Shown here piece by piece: positions 24,501-33,072 of a DNA stretch of 33,169 bases. Each line of letters starts with the position of its first letter. Positions within the stretch are counted from its first letter, which is position 1. This stretch comes from Desulfobacteraceae bacterium (GTDB lineage: Bacteria > Desulfobacterota > Desulfobacteria > Desulfobacterales > Desulfosalsimonadaceae). Made by a program: the position numbers and the translations under genes. The stretch is taken from assembly GCA_003597945.1 (NCBI GenBank), contig QZJS01000063.1, positions 1 through 33,169 on the forward strand. Reading direction: 5' to 3'. The notes beneath the pieces are model-generated. The model saw nothing but the letters and a program-made list of their open reading frames with translations. It did not search any database and had not been told where the DNA came from.

Positions 24501-24631
24501 TGTTGATAGACGATCCGTTGACCCAGCACCTTTGAGGCCGCCAGTGCTTCCACATATTCTTTTACCCGGCCGGATCGATCATTTTCATTCAATGTGTCAA
24601 ATACGCTTTTTTTTAGTTCTGGATGCCGCAA
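21584..24631 (-). CDS. MrfA-type DEAD/DEAH helicase fused to an MrfB-like DEDD exonuclease
   Basis: The 1015-aa protein has two parts. Residues 1-770 are an SF2 helicase of the YprA/MrfA (Hrq1-like) family: ATPTASGKT (96-104), DEVH (208-211), SAT (245-247), ISTSALELGIDIG and QRGGRVGRGG (392-401). A DUF1998 region follows with the cysteine cluster at 731, 733, 737, 740 and 746. A Ser/Thr/Pro linker (about 775-835) leads to a DnaQ/RNase H-like exonuclease: DIET (Asp846, Glu848), VGFNIRRFDYR (Asp910) and YCKKD (Tyr978, Asp982), a DEDDy-like set resembling YprB/MrfB. In Bacillus subtilis, mrfA and mrfB are adjacent separate genes for repair of mitomycin C damage. Here they form one chain, so DNA crosslink or adduct repair is inferred. 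The start overlaps the end of holA by 19 bp. Confidence 0.9.
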   Translation of the reverse strand: MRHPELKKSVFDTLNENDRSGRVKEYVEALAASKVLGQRIVYQQMFPEKPESLSAIGKLRSKHIKQILKSNHIHSLYSHQMRAIGLIRSGRHVVVATPTASGKTLIYNLPVMEKMFISPDARALYVFPLKALAQDQMRTFEQMVAACQTPGLSAGIYDGDTTDWHRKKIRRSPPNVILTNPEMIHLSFLAHHQKWEHFFSHLSIVVIDEVHTYRGVLGSHMAQIFRRFRRICEHYGADPTFVFSSATIANPAELTRDLTGLDVETEDDSGAPRGRRYFLFINPEQSASHAAILLLKAALHRELRTIIYTQSRKMTELIAVWAGSQKGKFAGRISAYRAGYLPEERREIERKLVSGELLAVISTSALELGIDIGNLDLCILVGYPGTVMSTWQRGGRVGRGGQASAVIMIAGEDALDQYFMRHPHMFFSRGPETAVINPDNPNILKKHLVCAAAELPLRSDEPYIARESASTAMAELEKSGALLRSGDGSQWFSSSMSPHRHVDLRGSGDRYVIISAQSNEHLGEIDGFRAFKETHPGAIYLHHGRTFQVERLDTGTRTITVSPARPVYYTRVQGHKETEILETFQEREVLGTRVGFGRLKVTDQVTGYEKRHIYGRRHISTIPLDLPPLVFETEGIWFAIPQQIADGVVDKRLHFMGGIHAVEHALIGICPLFVLTDRNDFGGISIPFHAQVGAAAVFVYDSIPGGIGLTRLAFKMADSLIIQTSELIASCPCETGCPSCVHSPKCGSGNRPIDKAAAVFILDQLTAKKKRLVKTRSPVAVPLKGVAFSKMINSSKTTASSTHPVPSITTTAADTASAMILSPSPPVLESALSYSGNNLIKYGVLDIETRRSAQEVGGWHNAHKMGISCAVLYDSKTDAYISFLEDQIGRLIDTLKQLDLIVGFNIRRFDYRVLSAYTTEDMADFPTLDLIESVHRHLGYRVSLDNLAIASLGEKKTADGLQALRWWQEGNISDLVTYCKKDVEITLAIYRFGQNNGYVLFHNKAGQAVRVPVDW

Positions 24632-26136
24632 ATGCCGATGATAAGGGATTCAAGAACCGCCAGTGACGATTGGCCGGAGGTTTTTAACGCCACATCCGCC
24701 CGGTTGAGTTCAAAAAACGCTGCTGTCAGTTCGCGGGTTTTAAAATTAGCGGCCCGGGAAAATAATGAATAGGCCGCATAGGGATGCTCTTTTTTCCTTA
24801 TAACGCAAAGCTCATCCGGCAATTGGCCAAGGCTTTTGCCGGCAGATGTTTTTCTCATAGCGGTTTTACCGCTATGATCTTCGTTTATTTCATCGTCTGT
24901 TTCATCATTTTTTTCATCCGCATCGTCTTCCCTGCCCGGCTGTGCCAAAGCACCCCGCGTTGTCGCGAGTTGTTCATCATATTGCCGGGCGGCCGGTATG
25001 ACACTTTTCTGAAACTGATCATACGATATCCCGGTATGCCAGGCATTGCCGGGGCCGCTTTCCAGAAAACTTCTGATAAGCAACAACCGGCGGACCTGAT
25101 TGGTGAGGGCCATGATGATCTGCAACTCATGCGTGCCGGAGGCCAGCAGCGAAAACAAAACGGAAAGGGCTTTGCCGATGTTACGGTCCGCAACGGCGCC
25201 GGTCATTTCATATACGGGATCTTCCCGCATCGAGTTGAGCACGGATCGGACATCGGCCACCGTTATGTTTTTGCGGTCTCTGGCGTAGTCGATGAGTTTG
25301 TGAAGATCGGAATTAAACAGACGCAGGTCAAATCCGGTCATATTGATGATGGCGTCAAACGCCGCGCTATCCATTGTTTTCCCATGCTCACGGGTAATGG
25401 CGCCGGCATGCTGCAAAAAAATACGCCGTTGTTCGTCCCGGTCGGCTTTGCGCGTTCCTTTTGGAATGGTGCAGTCCACAATCACGCCGGTTTTGCGAAT
25501 GGCCCGAAAAAGACCGGTGCGTTTATCGGTGGTATCAGTGACAATAAGCAGATGTTTGTTTTTAGGAAATCCCTTTTCAACGGCGCGTTGCATTATTTCC
25601 ATATCAGAAGACAATTCCGGCGCGGAAAGGCCGTTTCTGATGCAATCTTCGTTAATGCCCAAAAGCCAGGCGGGATCACCAAAAGATGAGGGATCAACGC
25701 CCAGTTTTTCGTGAATGGTTTTGCCGGTGATTTCTTCAGGATCGATCCGGAGACGGCCCAGCAGTTCCAGGTAGCGCCGCCGGGCCTGGGCCGCATCCGA
25801 TGTTTCATGTGCTTTTTGAATCCGCTGGACCATCTTCCCCGCGTCAAACCGGTTTGCAAAAAGCAGCGGATGCCGGAATTCGACCACCGTCTGACTTGAA
25901 AAAATCGAATAGGTGTTGAGATGCTCAATAACGTCTGCCAGGCCGCCGTCCTGGATATTATGGATTTCATGCTGAAACCGATGCTTGGAAGAATCTGGAA
26001 GGATGGCCGCGACAATGGCTTTGGCCGCCTGCTCATAGATAAAATCCTCACCGTAAACCAGGTAGACCGGCGCGAAACCATCTTTGGCGGATTCCTTGAA
26101 ATGCTGGTCCAGCTTTGTGTGACTGATTTCGGCCAT
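24613..26136 (-). CDS. holA: DNA polymerase III delta subunit, enlarged
   Basis: HolA opens the sliding clamp as part of the clamp loader. Matches include the N-terminal PVYLVYGEDFIYEQAAKAI, the LLIVTDTTDKRTGLFRAI strand, and the C-terminal region GALSVLF-like helices (DRNIGKALSVLFSLLASG, LQIIMALTNQVRRLLLIRSFL) that end in a collar-type domain. At 507 residues it is far longer than the usual 330-350. The extra length lies in an insertion at about 107-185 (charged helices) and an acidic linker at about 399-425 (DDADEKNDETDDEINED). The gene starts 5 nt after the lgt stop and overlaps the helicase start by 19 bp. Alternatively it is a divergent delta-like protein; the motifs and the usual one-per-genome pattern favour holA. 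Confidence 0.85.
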   Translation of the reverse strand: MAEISHTKLDQHFKESAKDGFAPVYLVYGEDFIYEQAAKAIVAAILPDSSKHRFQHEIHNIQDGGLADVIEHLNTYSIFSSQTVVEFRHPLLFANRFDAGKMVQRIQKAHETSDAAQARRRYLELLGRLRIDPEEITGKTIHEKLGVDPSSFGDPAWLLGINEDCIRNGLSAPELSSDMEIMQRAVEKGFPKNKHLLIVTDTTDKRTGLFRAIRKTGVIVDCTIPKGTRKADRDEQRRIFLQHAGAITREHGKTMDSAAFDAIINMTGFDLRLFNSDLHKLIDYARDRKNITVADVRSVLNSMREDPVYEMTGAVADRNIGKALSVLFSLLASGTHELQIIMALTNQVRRLLLIRSFLESGPGNAWHTGISYDQFQKSVIPAARQYDEQLATTRGALAQPGREDDADEKNDETDDEINEDHSGKTAMRKTSAGKSLGQLPDELCVIRKKEHPYAAYSLFSRAANFKTRELTAAFFELNRADVALKTSGQSSLAVLESLIIGICGIQN

Positions 26137-26141
26137 GCGAT

Positions 26142-26906
26142 TTATGACAGGGTTTTTTTTCTAAAAATAATCAGCATGACCACGGCCGCGAAGGACAAGC
26201 TGATGCCGATGGCCTGGGATACCGACAGAATTGATAACACCGATTCTCCCCGGAAATCTCCCCTGAAGATTTCAATCACCGAACGGACGCCGCCGTAAAG
26301 CATGACGTATATTAAAAACAACTGGCCGTGGTATTGCTTGCGGTGGCGGGAAAAGAAAAGAATCAGAAATATCATCAGGTTGGCCGAAGATTCATACAAC
26401 TGGGTCGGATGCAAAGGCATATGCAGGGGCGCCAGCGCCTCCGGATGTTTAAACGTGATCGCCCATAGACAGTCACACGTTTTCCCGTAACAGCAACCGG
26501 CGAAAAAGCATCCCATACGGCCGATAAAATGGCCCAGGGGGATGGAAAGGGCCGCAATATCGGCAACTTTCCCCAAAGGCAGGCGATAGATTTTCAAATA
26601 GATGAGGACCACCAACAGGGCGCCGGCAAATCCGCCGTAAAAGACCAGCCCCCCCTTCCAGATTTTGAACGCTTCAAAGGGTGCGGCCCTGAAGGTCTCG
26701 GGGTTTTGGATCACAAACAGCAGGCGGGAGCCAACAATGGCGGCGACAACAATATAAAAACACATATCGATGATCTTGTCGCCGTCGATATCAAGGCGCT
26801 TGGCCTCGCGTGCGGCAAGAAAAATTCCGGCCAGCAACCCCAGGGCCACAAAAAAACCGTATGTATGAATGGTAAGCGGTCCAAAATCAATCAGAACCGG
26901 AAACAT
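26142..26906 (-). CDS. lgt: prolipoprotein diacylglyceryl transferase
   Basis: Lgt transfers diacylglycerol from phosphatidylglycerol to the lipobox cysteine of prelipoproteins in the inner membrane. From ATG 26906 the protein has 254 residues and about seven membrane helices. It carries the Lgt signature GRMGCFFAGCCYG (129-141), GLVFYGGFAGA (about 87-96) and HPTQLYES near the C-terminus. The frame is open upstream to 27098, but that part overlaps lspA and is not Lgt-like. ATG 26906 follows a GGGGGG tract 6 nt upstream. It follows lspA by 40 nt and precedes holA by 5 nt, so lipidation (Lgt) and signal cleavage (LspA) are encoded together. Confidence 0.95.
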   Translation of the reverse strand: MFPVLIDFGPLTIHTYGFFVALGLLAGIFLAAREAKRLDIDGDKIIDMCFYIVVAAIVGSRLLFVIQNPETFRAAPFEAFKIWKGGLVFYGGFAGALLVVLIYLKIYRLPLGKVADIAALSIPLGHFIGRMGCFFAGCCYGKTCDCLWAITFKHPEALAPLHMPLHPTQLYESSANLMIFLILFFSRHRKQYHGQLFLIYVMLYGGVRSVIEIFRGDFRGESVLSILSVSQAIGISLSFAAVVMLIIFRKKTLS

Positions 26907-26946
26907 GGGAACCCCCCCTTGTCCATCAAAACGCGCGGGTAAACCG

Positions 26947-27438
26947 CTATATCGGGACCTTACGGAAAATAACGTAATAGGCGAAAACAACCATGCCCAC
27001 CGATATGGCGCTGTCGGCGACATTAAAGGCCGGCCAGTGAAAAGAACCGATATAAAGATCGAAAAAATCGACGACCTTCCCCCAACGGAGCCGATCAATC
27101 ATGTTGCCCGCGGCCCCGCCGAGAATCAGCGCAAATCCGGCCGACAGCAACGGATAGGTCGCCGGGGTCTGGTAAAACAGATACAAGATAACGCCCATGG
27201 CGATAACGGAAGCGCCGATCAGAACAATATTGCGGATCATCGGGGCCTGCTGGGCGAAAAGGCCGAAGGCGGCCCCGGGGTTTTGCACATGGACGATATT
27301 GAAAAATCCAGGTATCACGGTGATGCTTTCATATAATCCGACATGCGTGACAATGATATATTTACTCGCCTGATCGATGATGACAACCAGAGTAGCCACG
27401 GCCAGAAGCAGATAATATTTCCCGGTGGGTATGGACAT
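26947..27438 (-). CDS. lspA: lipoprotein signal peptidase (signal peptidase II)
   Basis: LspA removes the signal peptide from diacylated prelipoproteins. The 163-aa protein has four membrane helices and the conserved blocks DQASKYI, VQNPGAAFGLF, GNMIDRLRWGKVVDFFD and FNVADSAI. The aspartyl dyad is Asp124 and Asp142. The length is typical. The ATG lies 3 nt after the ileS stop and 40 nt before lgt, so the three are co-transcribed. The ileS-lspA pairing is widespread in bacteria. Confidence 0.97.
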   Translation of the reverse strand: MSIPTGKYYLLLAVATLVVIIDQASKYIIVTHVGLYESITVIPGFFNIVHVQNPGAAFGLFAQQAPMIRNIVLIGASVIAMGVILYLFYQTPATYPLLSAGFALILGGAAGNMIDRLRWGKVVDFFDLYIGSFHWPAFNVADSAISVGMVVFAYYVIFRKVPI

Positions 27439-27441
27439 GGG

Positions 27442-30234
27442 TCAACCCGCCAGGACCGCTCGGCAGCGATCACACATATCGGGATACCGGTCATCCGCGC
27501 CCACGCTGGGATGGATGACCCAGCACCGGTTGCATTTTTCCCCGGGCGCGGGTGCCACATGAATCGCCAGCCCTTCCATATCGGTAGGGCCGCAAGCATC
27601 CGTGCATGTTTTCGATGACGCCAGGCGGACTTCGGAAACTATAAAAATGGTTTTGAGTTCGTCGGCGTATGCGCTGAGTTGCTCATAAAGCGCGTCGCTG
27701 CAGCAAAGCGTGACCGCGGCATTGAGGGAATGCCCGATGGTTTTGGCGGCCCTGGCGGTTTCCAGTGCTCTGGTTGCTTCCTGTCGCACATCAAGAATCA
27801 CCTGCCATTTTGCGGCCAGCGCTTCATCCCTGCACTCCGGGTCAATGGGCGGAAAATCCGCCAGATGAATGCTGTCCGTCTTGTCCGACGTTTTTGGCAT
27901 GTGGGCCCAGATCTCTTCGGCGGTAAACGGAAGAATCGGCGCCATGATCCGGGCAACGGCATCCACCACGCGCCAGATGACCGTCTGGGCGCCGCGGCGT
28001 TGGAGTGATGTTGCCGGGGACGTGTAAAGCCGATCTTTTAAAATATCGAGATAAAACGCCGACAGATCCAGAGTGCAGAAATTGTGCAGGGCGTGATAAA
28101 CCGTATGGAATTCATATGCCGTATAAGCGGTGGTGGTTTTTGTGATCAGTCCGTCTAAACGGTGCAACAGAAAGCGGTCCATTTCCTGCATTTCAGCAGT
28201 ATTGACGGCATGCCGTTCCGGTTCAAAATCATAGAGATTGCTAAGGATAAACCGACAGGTATTGCGGATCCGGCGATAAGCATCGCTGAGCTGGGTCAGA
28301 ATTTTTTCGGAAATCCGGATATCGTCCCGGTAATCCGAGGCAGCCACCCAAAGCCTGAGAATTTCTGCGCCATAACGGTTAATGACTTTTTCCGGGGCAA
28401 TGACATTGCCCAGAGATTTAGACATTTTTTTGCCGTCGCCGTCCACGACAAATCCATGGGTCAGGACGGTGCGGTATGGCGCGGCGCCTTTAGCGCCCAC
28501 CGCAGTGAGCAGCGAACTGTGGAACCAGCCCCGATGCTGGTCGCTGCCTTCCAGGTAAAGATCGGCCGGCCACGACAGCTCAGGACGTTTTTCCAGGACC
28601 GCGGCATGGCTCACCCCGGAATCAAACCAGACATCTAAAATATCGTCTTCCTTTTCAAAATCGGCTGATCCGCAGCCATCGCACACAGTGCCTTCCGGCA
28701 GGAAGAACGCGGCTTCTTTTTCAAACCAGATGTCGGCGCCGTGTTCGGCGAAAAGGATATAAATCCGGTCGGCAATCTCGGGCGTGATAAGCATCCGGGA
28801 ACATTTTTGACAATAGAAGACCGTGATGGGAACCCCCCAGGATCGCTGGCGGGACACGCACCAGTCCGGCCGCTTTTCAATCATTCCGTAAATCCTGTCC
28901 CTGCCCCAGGCCGGAATCCAGGTGACCGTGTCAATGGCGGCCAGGGCGTTTTTGCGTAAACCCGTCTTGTCCATTGAAATGAACCACTGGGGCGTAGCCC
29001 GGAAAATAACCGGTTTTTTGCAACGCCAGCAGTGCGGATAGGAGTGGGAAATGGAGGCGGAAGCCAGCAGCGCACCTTTTTCCCTGAGATGTTCGATAAT
29101 GCCGGCATCCGCATCAAACACGAAACGCCCCGCAAAATCTTTCACCTCTTCGGTGAAGCAGCCGTTATCATCCACAGGCGAATAGGTTTCAAGGCCGTAT
29201 GCCGTGCCGATCTCGAAATCCTCCCTGCCGTGTCCCGGGGCCGTATGCACGCACCCGGTGCCGGTTTCCAGAGTGACATGGTCGCCGAGAATGATCACGG
29301 AATCCCTATTATAAAGAGGATGACGGCAGGTCTTTTTTTCCAGCATTTTGGGGTCCACGTCGGCGATAATGCGATAAGAGGCGATATCAAAGGCCTTCAT
29401 GCATTCCGTGATCCGCTCGCGGGCCAGGATAAGGACATCACCGGCTTGGGTTTCAACCGCCGAATAGACGAAATCCGGATGGAGCGAAACGGCCAGATTG
29501 GCCGGAAGCGTCCAGGGCGTGGTGGTCCAGATAACCATAAAGGCGGGCTTTTCCGCCAGTTCCGGATGCAGAATGCCCATGTCCGTGTTTAACGGAAATT
29601 TTACGTAAATCGACGGTGATTTTTCATTACCGTATTCAATTTCAGCTTCGGCCAGGGCGGTTTTGCAGGAGGGGCACCAGTAAATCGGCTTTTTGCTCCG
29701 GTACAGGCTCTGGTTTAAGGCAAACTGCGCGCATTGTCTAGCGATGACGGCTTCGTAGCCGAATGCCATGGTCAGATATGGATCATCCCACTGGGCCATG
29801 ACCCCGAGTCGTCTGAATTCGGAACGCTGGATGTCGATAAATTTTTCAGCATAGGCCCGGCAGGCCTTTCGGATTTCAACGGTCGACATCTGCTTTTTCT
29901 TTTGCCCCAGTTGTTTATCCACATTGTGCTCGATGGGCAGGCCATGGCAGTCCCAGCCGGGAACAAAGGCGGCATCATAACCGTTCATCTGCCGGGAACG
30001 GACCACCATGTCCTTTAAAATCTTGTTAAGGGCCGTGCCGATGTGGATATTGCCGTTGGCATAGGGAGGGCCGTCGTGCAGGATAAAGGTCCGGCGACCT
30101 TTGGAGGCTTTCCTGACCTGGGCGTAAAGCTTTTTCTCATCCCATTGTTCAAGCTGCAGGGGTTCACGGTTGGCCAGGTTCGCCTTCATGGGAAACTGGG
30201 TCGACGGCAGGTTCAGGGTATCCTTGTAATCCAT
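27442..30234 (-). CDS. ileS: isoleucyl-tRNA synthetase
   Basis: IleRS charges tRNA-Ile. From ATG 30234 the protein has 930 residues, the bacterial-type length. It has the HIGH motif [12 protein letters not shown] (55-66), the editing CP1 region ([23 protein letters not shown]), KKMSKSLGN before the anticodon-binding helices, and a C-terminal zinc motif (CNRCW and CDRC). The frame is open upstream to 30312, but ATG 30234 has GGAGGAGATA directly upstream. It leads the ileS-lspA-lgt-holA-mrfAB operon. The 88-nt leader shows no T-box, as expected outside Firmicutes. The zinc C-terminus fits a standard bacterial enzyme and not the mupirocin-resistant eukaryotic type. Confidence 0.98.
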   Translation of the reverse strand: MDYKDTLNLPSTQFPMKANLANREPLQLEQWDEKKLYAQVRKASKGRRTFILHDGPPYANGNIHIGTALNKILKDMVVRSRQMNGYDAAFVPGWDCHGLPIEHNVDKQLGQKKKQMSTVEIRKACRAYAEKFIDIQRSEFRRLGVMAQWDDPYLTMAFGYEAVIARQCAQFALNQSLYRSKKPIYWCPSCKTALAEAEIEYGNEKSPSIYVKFPLNTDMGILHPELAEKPAFMVIWTTTPWTLPANLAVSLHPDFVYSAVETQAGDVLILARERITECMKAFDIASYRIIADVDPKMLEKKTCRHPLYNRDSVIILGDHVTLETGTGCVHTAPGHGREDFEIGTAYGLETYSPVDDNGCFTEEVKDFAGRFVFDADAGIIEHLREKGALLASASISHSYPHCWRCKKPVIFRATPQWFISMDKTGLRKNALAAIDTVTWIPAWGRDRIYGMIEKRPDWCVSRQRSWGVPITVFYCQKCSRMLITPEIADRIYILFAEHGADIWFEKEAAFFLPEGTVCDGCGSADFEKEDDILDVWFDSGVSHAAVLEKRPELSWPADLYLEGSDQHRGWFHSSLLTAVGAKGAAPYRTVLTHGFVVDGDGKKMSKSLGNVIAPEKVINRYGAEILRLWVAASDYRDDIRISEKILTQLSDAYRRIRNTCRFILSNLYDFEPERHAVNTAEMQEMDRFLLHRLDGLITKTTTAYTAYEFHTVYHALHNFCTLDLSAFYLDILKDRLYTSPATSLQRRGAQTVIWRVVDAVARIMAPILPFTAEEIWAHMPKTSDKTDSIHLADFPPIDPECRDEALAAKWQVILDVRQEATRALETARAAKTIGHSLNAAVTLCCSDALYEQLSAYADELKTIFIVSEVRLASSKTCTDACGPTDMEGLAIHVAPAPGEKCNRCWVIHPSVGADDRYPDMCDRCRAVLAG

Positions 30235-30328
30235 TATCTCCTCCGAAAACGGGTATATATCGCTTAATGGGGCTTGCAAGCAACGTTGGGATACGGCGTG
30301 TTGGAGCACCACATATGAAAAATTTATT

Positions 30329-30357
30329 ATTTAAGGCACAATCTCTAAATGTGTCAA
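30329..30357 (-). promoter_or_regulatory. promoter of the ileS operon
   Basis: TTGACA (30357-30352) and TTAAAT (30334-30329) are 17 nt apart on the minus strand, with a predicted start near 30322. It lies back to back with the dtd promoter, with 40 bp between the two -35 boxes. Confidence 0.65.
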
Positions 30358-30397
30358 GGAAATAAGCGGAAAATCGCAGGGTAACCAGAGCGGTTTC

Positions 30398-30427
30398 TTG
30401 ACAACGCGTGTGCTGTCGGCATATAAC
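30398..30427 (+). promoter_or_regulatory. promoter of dtd, implying a leaderless transcript
   Basis: TTGACA (30398-30403, perfect) and TATAAC (30422-30427) are 18 nt apart on the plus strand. Only 7 nt separate the -10 box from the ATG at 30435, so transcription should start at or next to the A of the start codon. No ribosome binding site is present. Confidence 0.72.
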
Positions 30428-30434
30428 CCCAACC

Positions 30435-30878
30435 ATGCGTGCCGTAATTCAAAGAGTTAAGCAGAGCGCCGTGACCGTTGACGGCCGGCTTGTCAGCAAT
30501 ATCGGTATGGGCCTGCTGGTCCTGCTGGGGGTCGCTGATGTTGATGGGCCCCAGGACGTAAAATTTCTGGCCGACAAGATCATCGGACTGCGCATTTTTG
30601 AAGATACGGCGGGCAAGATGAACCTGTCTTTAATGGATTTGGGCGGTGAAATGCTGGTGGTCTCCCAGTTCACCCTTTTCGGGGATTGCCGCAAAGGCCG
30701 CCGCCCATCTTTTATTTCGGCGGCGCCTCCGGATCGGGCTGAATTTTTGTATGAAACATTTATCGATCATGTGCGTCAGTCCGGTGTCATTGTCAAGACC
30801 GGCGTATTTGGCGCCATGATGGATGTTTCCCTGATCAACAACGGCCCGGTGACCCTTATCCTTGACACAAGAGCATAA
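30435..30878 (+). CDS. dtd: D-aminoacyl-tRNA deacylase
   Basis: Dtd hydrolyses D-aminoacyl-tRNA (and glycyl-tRNA-Ala) to protect translation. The 147-aa protein begins [17 protein letters not shown] and has the catalytic motif SQFTLFGD (77-84) and the cross-subunit NGPVT (136-140) with the Gly-cis-Pro of the active site. The length is standard. An in-frame GTG at 30408 lies inside the promoter spacer and is excluded. The ATG has no Shine-Dalgarno and sits at the predicted transcription start. The gene is divergent from ileS, and the next gene is a D-Ala-D-Ala carboxypeptidase, which may release free D-alanine. Confidence 0.96.
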   Translation: MRAVIQRVKQSAVTVDGRLVSNIGMGLLVLLGVADVDGPQDVKFLADKIIGLRIFEDTAGKMNLSLMDLGGEMLVVSQFTLFGDCRKGRRPSFISAAPPDRAEFLYETFIDHVRQSGVIVKTGVFGAMMDVSLINNGPVTLILDTRA

Positions 30879-30914
30879 ACCGACTGGTAATAAAAAAATA
30901 AAAAAAATGAAGAG

Positions 30915-32138
30915 ATGAAAAAAATCAGCTTATTGTTCATTTGTCGCGTTTTAACGGCGCTCGTCTTGAGCCTGCTGCCGGCCGGCAGTTTCTGTCTCCA
31001 TGCCGAAGCCCGTGATCCGTTTGGAATCGAAAAGTTGATCGGCAACACGGATGCGGTGCTCGTGGCCGGCCCGGACGGCAAAATCATCTACAGCAGAAAC
31101 ATGGATCAACAAATGGTTCCGGCTTCGGCCTTAAAGGTCTTTACGGCCCTGACCGCCCTGCATTATCTGGGTCCGGATTATCGCTTCCCCACGGAATTTT
31201 ATATAGACGGCAACAACAACCTCATCATCAAGGGCTATGGCGATCCCCTGCTGATTTCAGAAACCGTTGAACAAATCGCGGTACAGGTCGCCCGACATTT
31301 ACCGGTGGTCGCAGACATTGTGCTCGATGACGTTTTTTTTGCCAAACCCATCGATATTCCTGGCGCATCCACCTTGTCTCGCAATCCCTACAACGCCCCC
31401 AACGGGGCCTTGTGCGTAAATTTTAACACCGTTCATTTTACGCGTGACAAAGGGATTTTGGTCAGCGCCGAACCCCAGACCCCGCTGCTTCCCCTGGCAT
31501 TAAAACGCATCCGTGGAAGCAATCCTGATGCCGGAAGAATCACCTTCTCCTTTGACGGCGATGAAATCACCACCTATGCCGGGGAGCTGTTTATCCATTT
31601 TTTCCGGGATGCGGGCATGACCGTCACGGGAGGGTTGCGGCTCGGCAGGGTCGATCCCGCAAAAGACCGGCTGATATACCGGCATGCGTCGGAATATTGC
31701 GTCACCGATATCATCGAACGGCTTTTAAAATATTCAAATAATTATATCGCCAATCAGTTGCTGATTTCCATTGGAGCCTCGGTTTACGGACCGCCGGGCA
31801 CACTTGAAAAAGGTGTGGCCGCCGCCAATGGGTATGCGAATAAAGTCCTGGGAATCAGGGAAATCGTCATCGCCGAAGGCTCCGGCCTGTCCAGAATGAA
31901 CCGGGCATCAGCGGCCATGTTTTTCAAAATGCTGGACGTCTTTGCCCCGTATCACGCGCTGATGCCCACCGAAGGCAGCGACTTTTTTAAGACCGGGACC
32001 CTTTCCGGAATCCGAACCCGTGTGGGTTATATCCGCTGTGGAGGCGACGACCTTTACCGGTATGTGATCCTGTTAAATACACCTGATAAAACCGTTGATC
32101 CCATTATCAGACGAATTATTTCATACCTGCAGCAATAA
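30915..32138 (+). CDS. D-alanyl-D-alanine carboxypeptidase/endopeptidase, PBP4 (peptidase S13) family
   Basis: The 407-aa protein has a signal peptide (helix 5-25, cleavage near Ala30) and the three penicillin-binding motifs of family S13: SALK (Ser71, Lys74), SNN (274-276) and KTG (359-361). It trims peptidoglycan stem peptides in the periplasm, removing terminal D-Ala. It is shorter than E. coli DacB (477 aa); domain II between SxxK and SxN seems reduced. The start has only a weak GAAGAG nearby, 36 nt after dtd, so it probably shares the dtd transcript. Other PBP4-type enzymes also have endopeptidase activity, which cannot be judged here. Confidence 0.92.
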   Translation: MKKISLLFICRVLTALVLSLLPAGSFCLHAEARDPFGIEKLIGNTDAVLVAGPDGKIIYSRNMDQQMVPASALKVFTALTALHYLGPDYRFPTEFYIDGNNNLIIKGYGDPLLISETVEQIAVQVARHLPVVADIVLDDVFFAKPIDIPGASTLSRNPYNAPNGALCVNFNTVHFTRDKGILVSAEPQTPLLPLALKRIRGSNPDAGRITFSFDGDEITTYAGELFIHFFRDAGMTVTGGLRLGRVDPAKDRLIYRHASEYCVTDIIERLLKYSNNYIANQLLISIGASVYGPPGTLEKGVAAANGYANKVLGIREIVIAEGSGLSRMNRASAAMFFKMLDVFAPYHALMPTEGSDFFKTGTLSGIRTRVGYIRCGGDDLYRYVILLNTPDKTVDPIIRRIISYLQQ

Positions 32139-32214
32139 TAAACTCCGCCGGCAAGATCGGAAATAACTTTTCCGGCCTTGCGCCCAACACTCTGAGATTA
32201 TATGGCGTGCGCAA

Positions 32215-33027
32215 TCAGGGCTTTTGTCCGCGGGTGATGGAGGCGTATGCGTTGTGATTATGGATGGATTCGAAGTTTTCAACTTCCACGGAAAACCAGG
32301 TAATGTTTTTGTCCGTATTGAGAACAACGGCGATATCCCGGACAATGTCTTCAACAAATTTCGGGTTGGAAAATCCCTTTTCCGTGATGTGCTTTTCATC
32401 GGATCGTTTCAGGACCGAATAGACCTCGCAGGAAGCGGCATTTTCCACCAGAGCGATCATATCTTCGATCCAGATGAATTTTTTAAATCGCGTTTTCAAA
32501 TGAACCATACCACGCTGGTTATGTGCGCCTTCATCGCTGATCTCCTTTGAACAAGGGCAGACCGAGGATATGGGCACGACGACCTCTGACATCAGATCGA
32601 TCCGGCTTTCGGAGTTAATGCTGCCGATCAGTCGGCAGGTATAATCCATGAGCCCGACGGATTGGGATACGGGGGCGCATTTTTCGATAAAATAAGGGAA
32701 AGTGACCTCAATGTGCGCGGACGCCGCGTTGAGATGCTGTTTCATCCGGGTGAGAATGTCAGAAAACGTCTTAAGGGAAATTTTTAGCCGAAAAAGGTGG
32801 AGCAGTTCCACAAACCGGCTCATGTGGGTTCCCTTGCATTCATGGGGAAGATCCACGTACATGTTGATGGACGCAATGGTATGCTGCTCGCCCCGATTAC
32901 GGTCCAGCACGGTGATGGGATATCGCAATCCCTTGATACCGACTTTATCGATGCCGATATTCCGGTAATCCGGTTCGTTCTGTATATCCTTCATAACCTG
33001 GCCGCAGCCCGGTTCAGACGATTTCAT
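32215..33027 (-). CDS. folE2: GTP cyclohydrolase FolE2 (type IB)
   Basis: FolE2 converts GTP to 7,8-dihydroneopterin triphosphate for folate, and in some organisms for queuosine, using Zn or Mn without FolE homology. From ATG 33027 the protein has 270 residues with LPHECKGTHMSRFVELL, the active-site block SSVCPCSKEISDEGAHNQRG (Cys157, Cys159, His169), and C-terminal VVLNTDKNITWFSVEVENFESIHNHNAYA. ATG 33027 has GGGAG 6 nt upstream. The TTG at 33045 and ATG at 32994 are alternatives with poorer sites. It converges with the dacB-type gene. No other folate gene is adjacent. Confidence 0.95.
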   Translation of the reverse strand: MKSSEPGCGQVMKDIQNEPDYRNIGIDKVGIKGLRYPITVLDRNRGEQHTIASINMYVDLPHECKGTHMSRFVELLHLFRLKISLKTFSDILTRMKQHLNAASAHIEVTFPYFIEKCAPVSQSVGLMDYTCRLIGSINSESRIDLMSEVVVPISSVCPCSKEISDEGAHNQRGMVHLKTRFKKFIWIEDMIALVENAASCEVYSVLKRSDEKHITEKGFSNPKFVEDIVRDIAVVLNTDKNITWFSVEVENFESIHNHNAYASITRGQKP

Positions 33028-33072
33028 GCATGACTCCCGTTCCAACCATGCCCCGTCACGCGGCCAATGGTT

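Noticed and set aside
24784-25689. 301-aa plus-strand frame inside holA
   Set aside because: It is antisense to the holA frame. Hydrophobic at its start but with no recognised domain or ribosome binding site.
30235-30322. T-box or other riboswitch in the ileS leader
   Set aside because: The leader is only about 88 nt, with no specifier loop, T-box sequence or terminator. The GCTTGCAAGC palindrome is too short to support a call.
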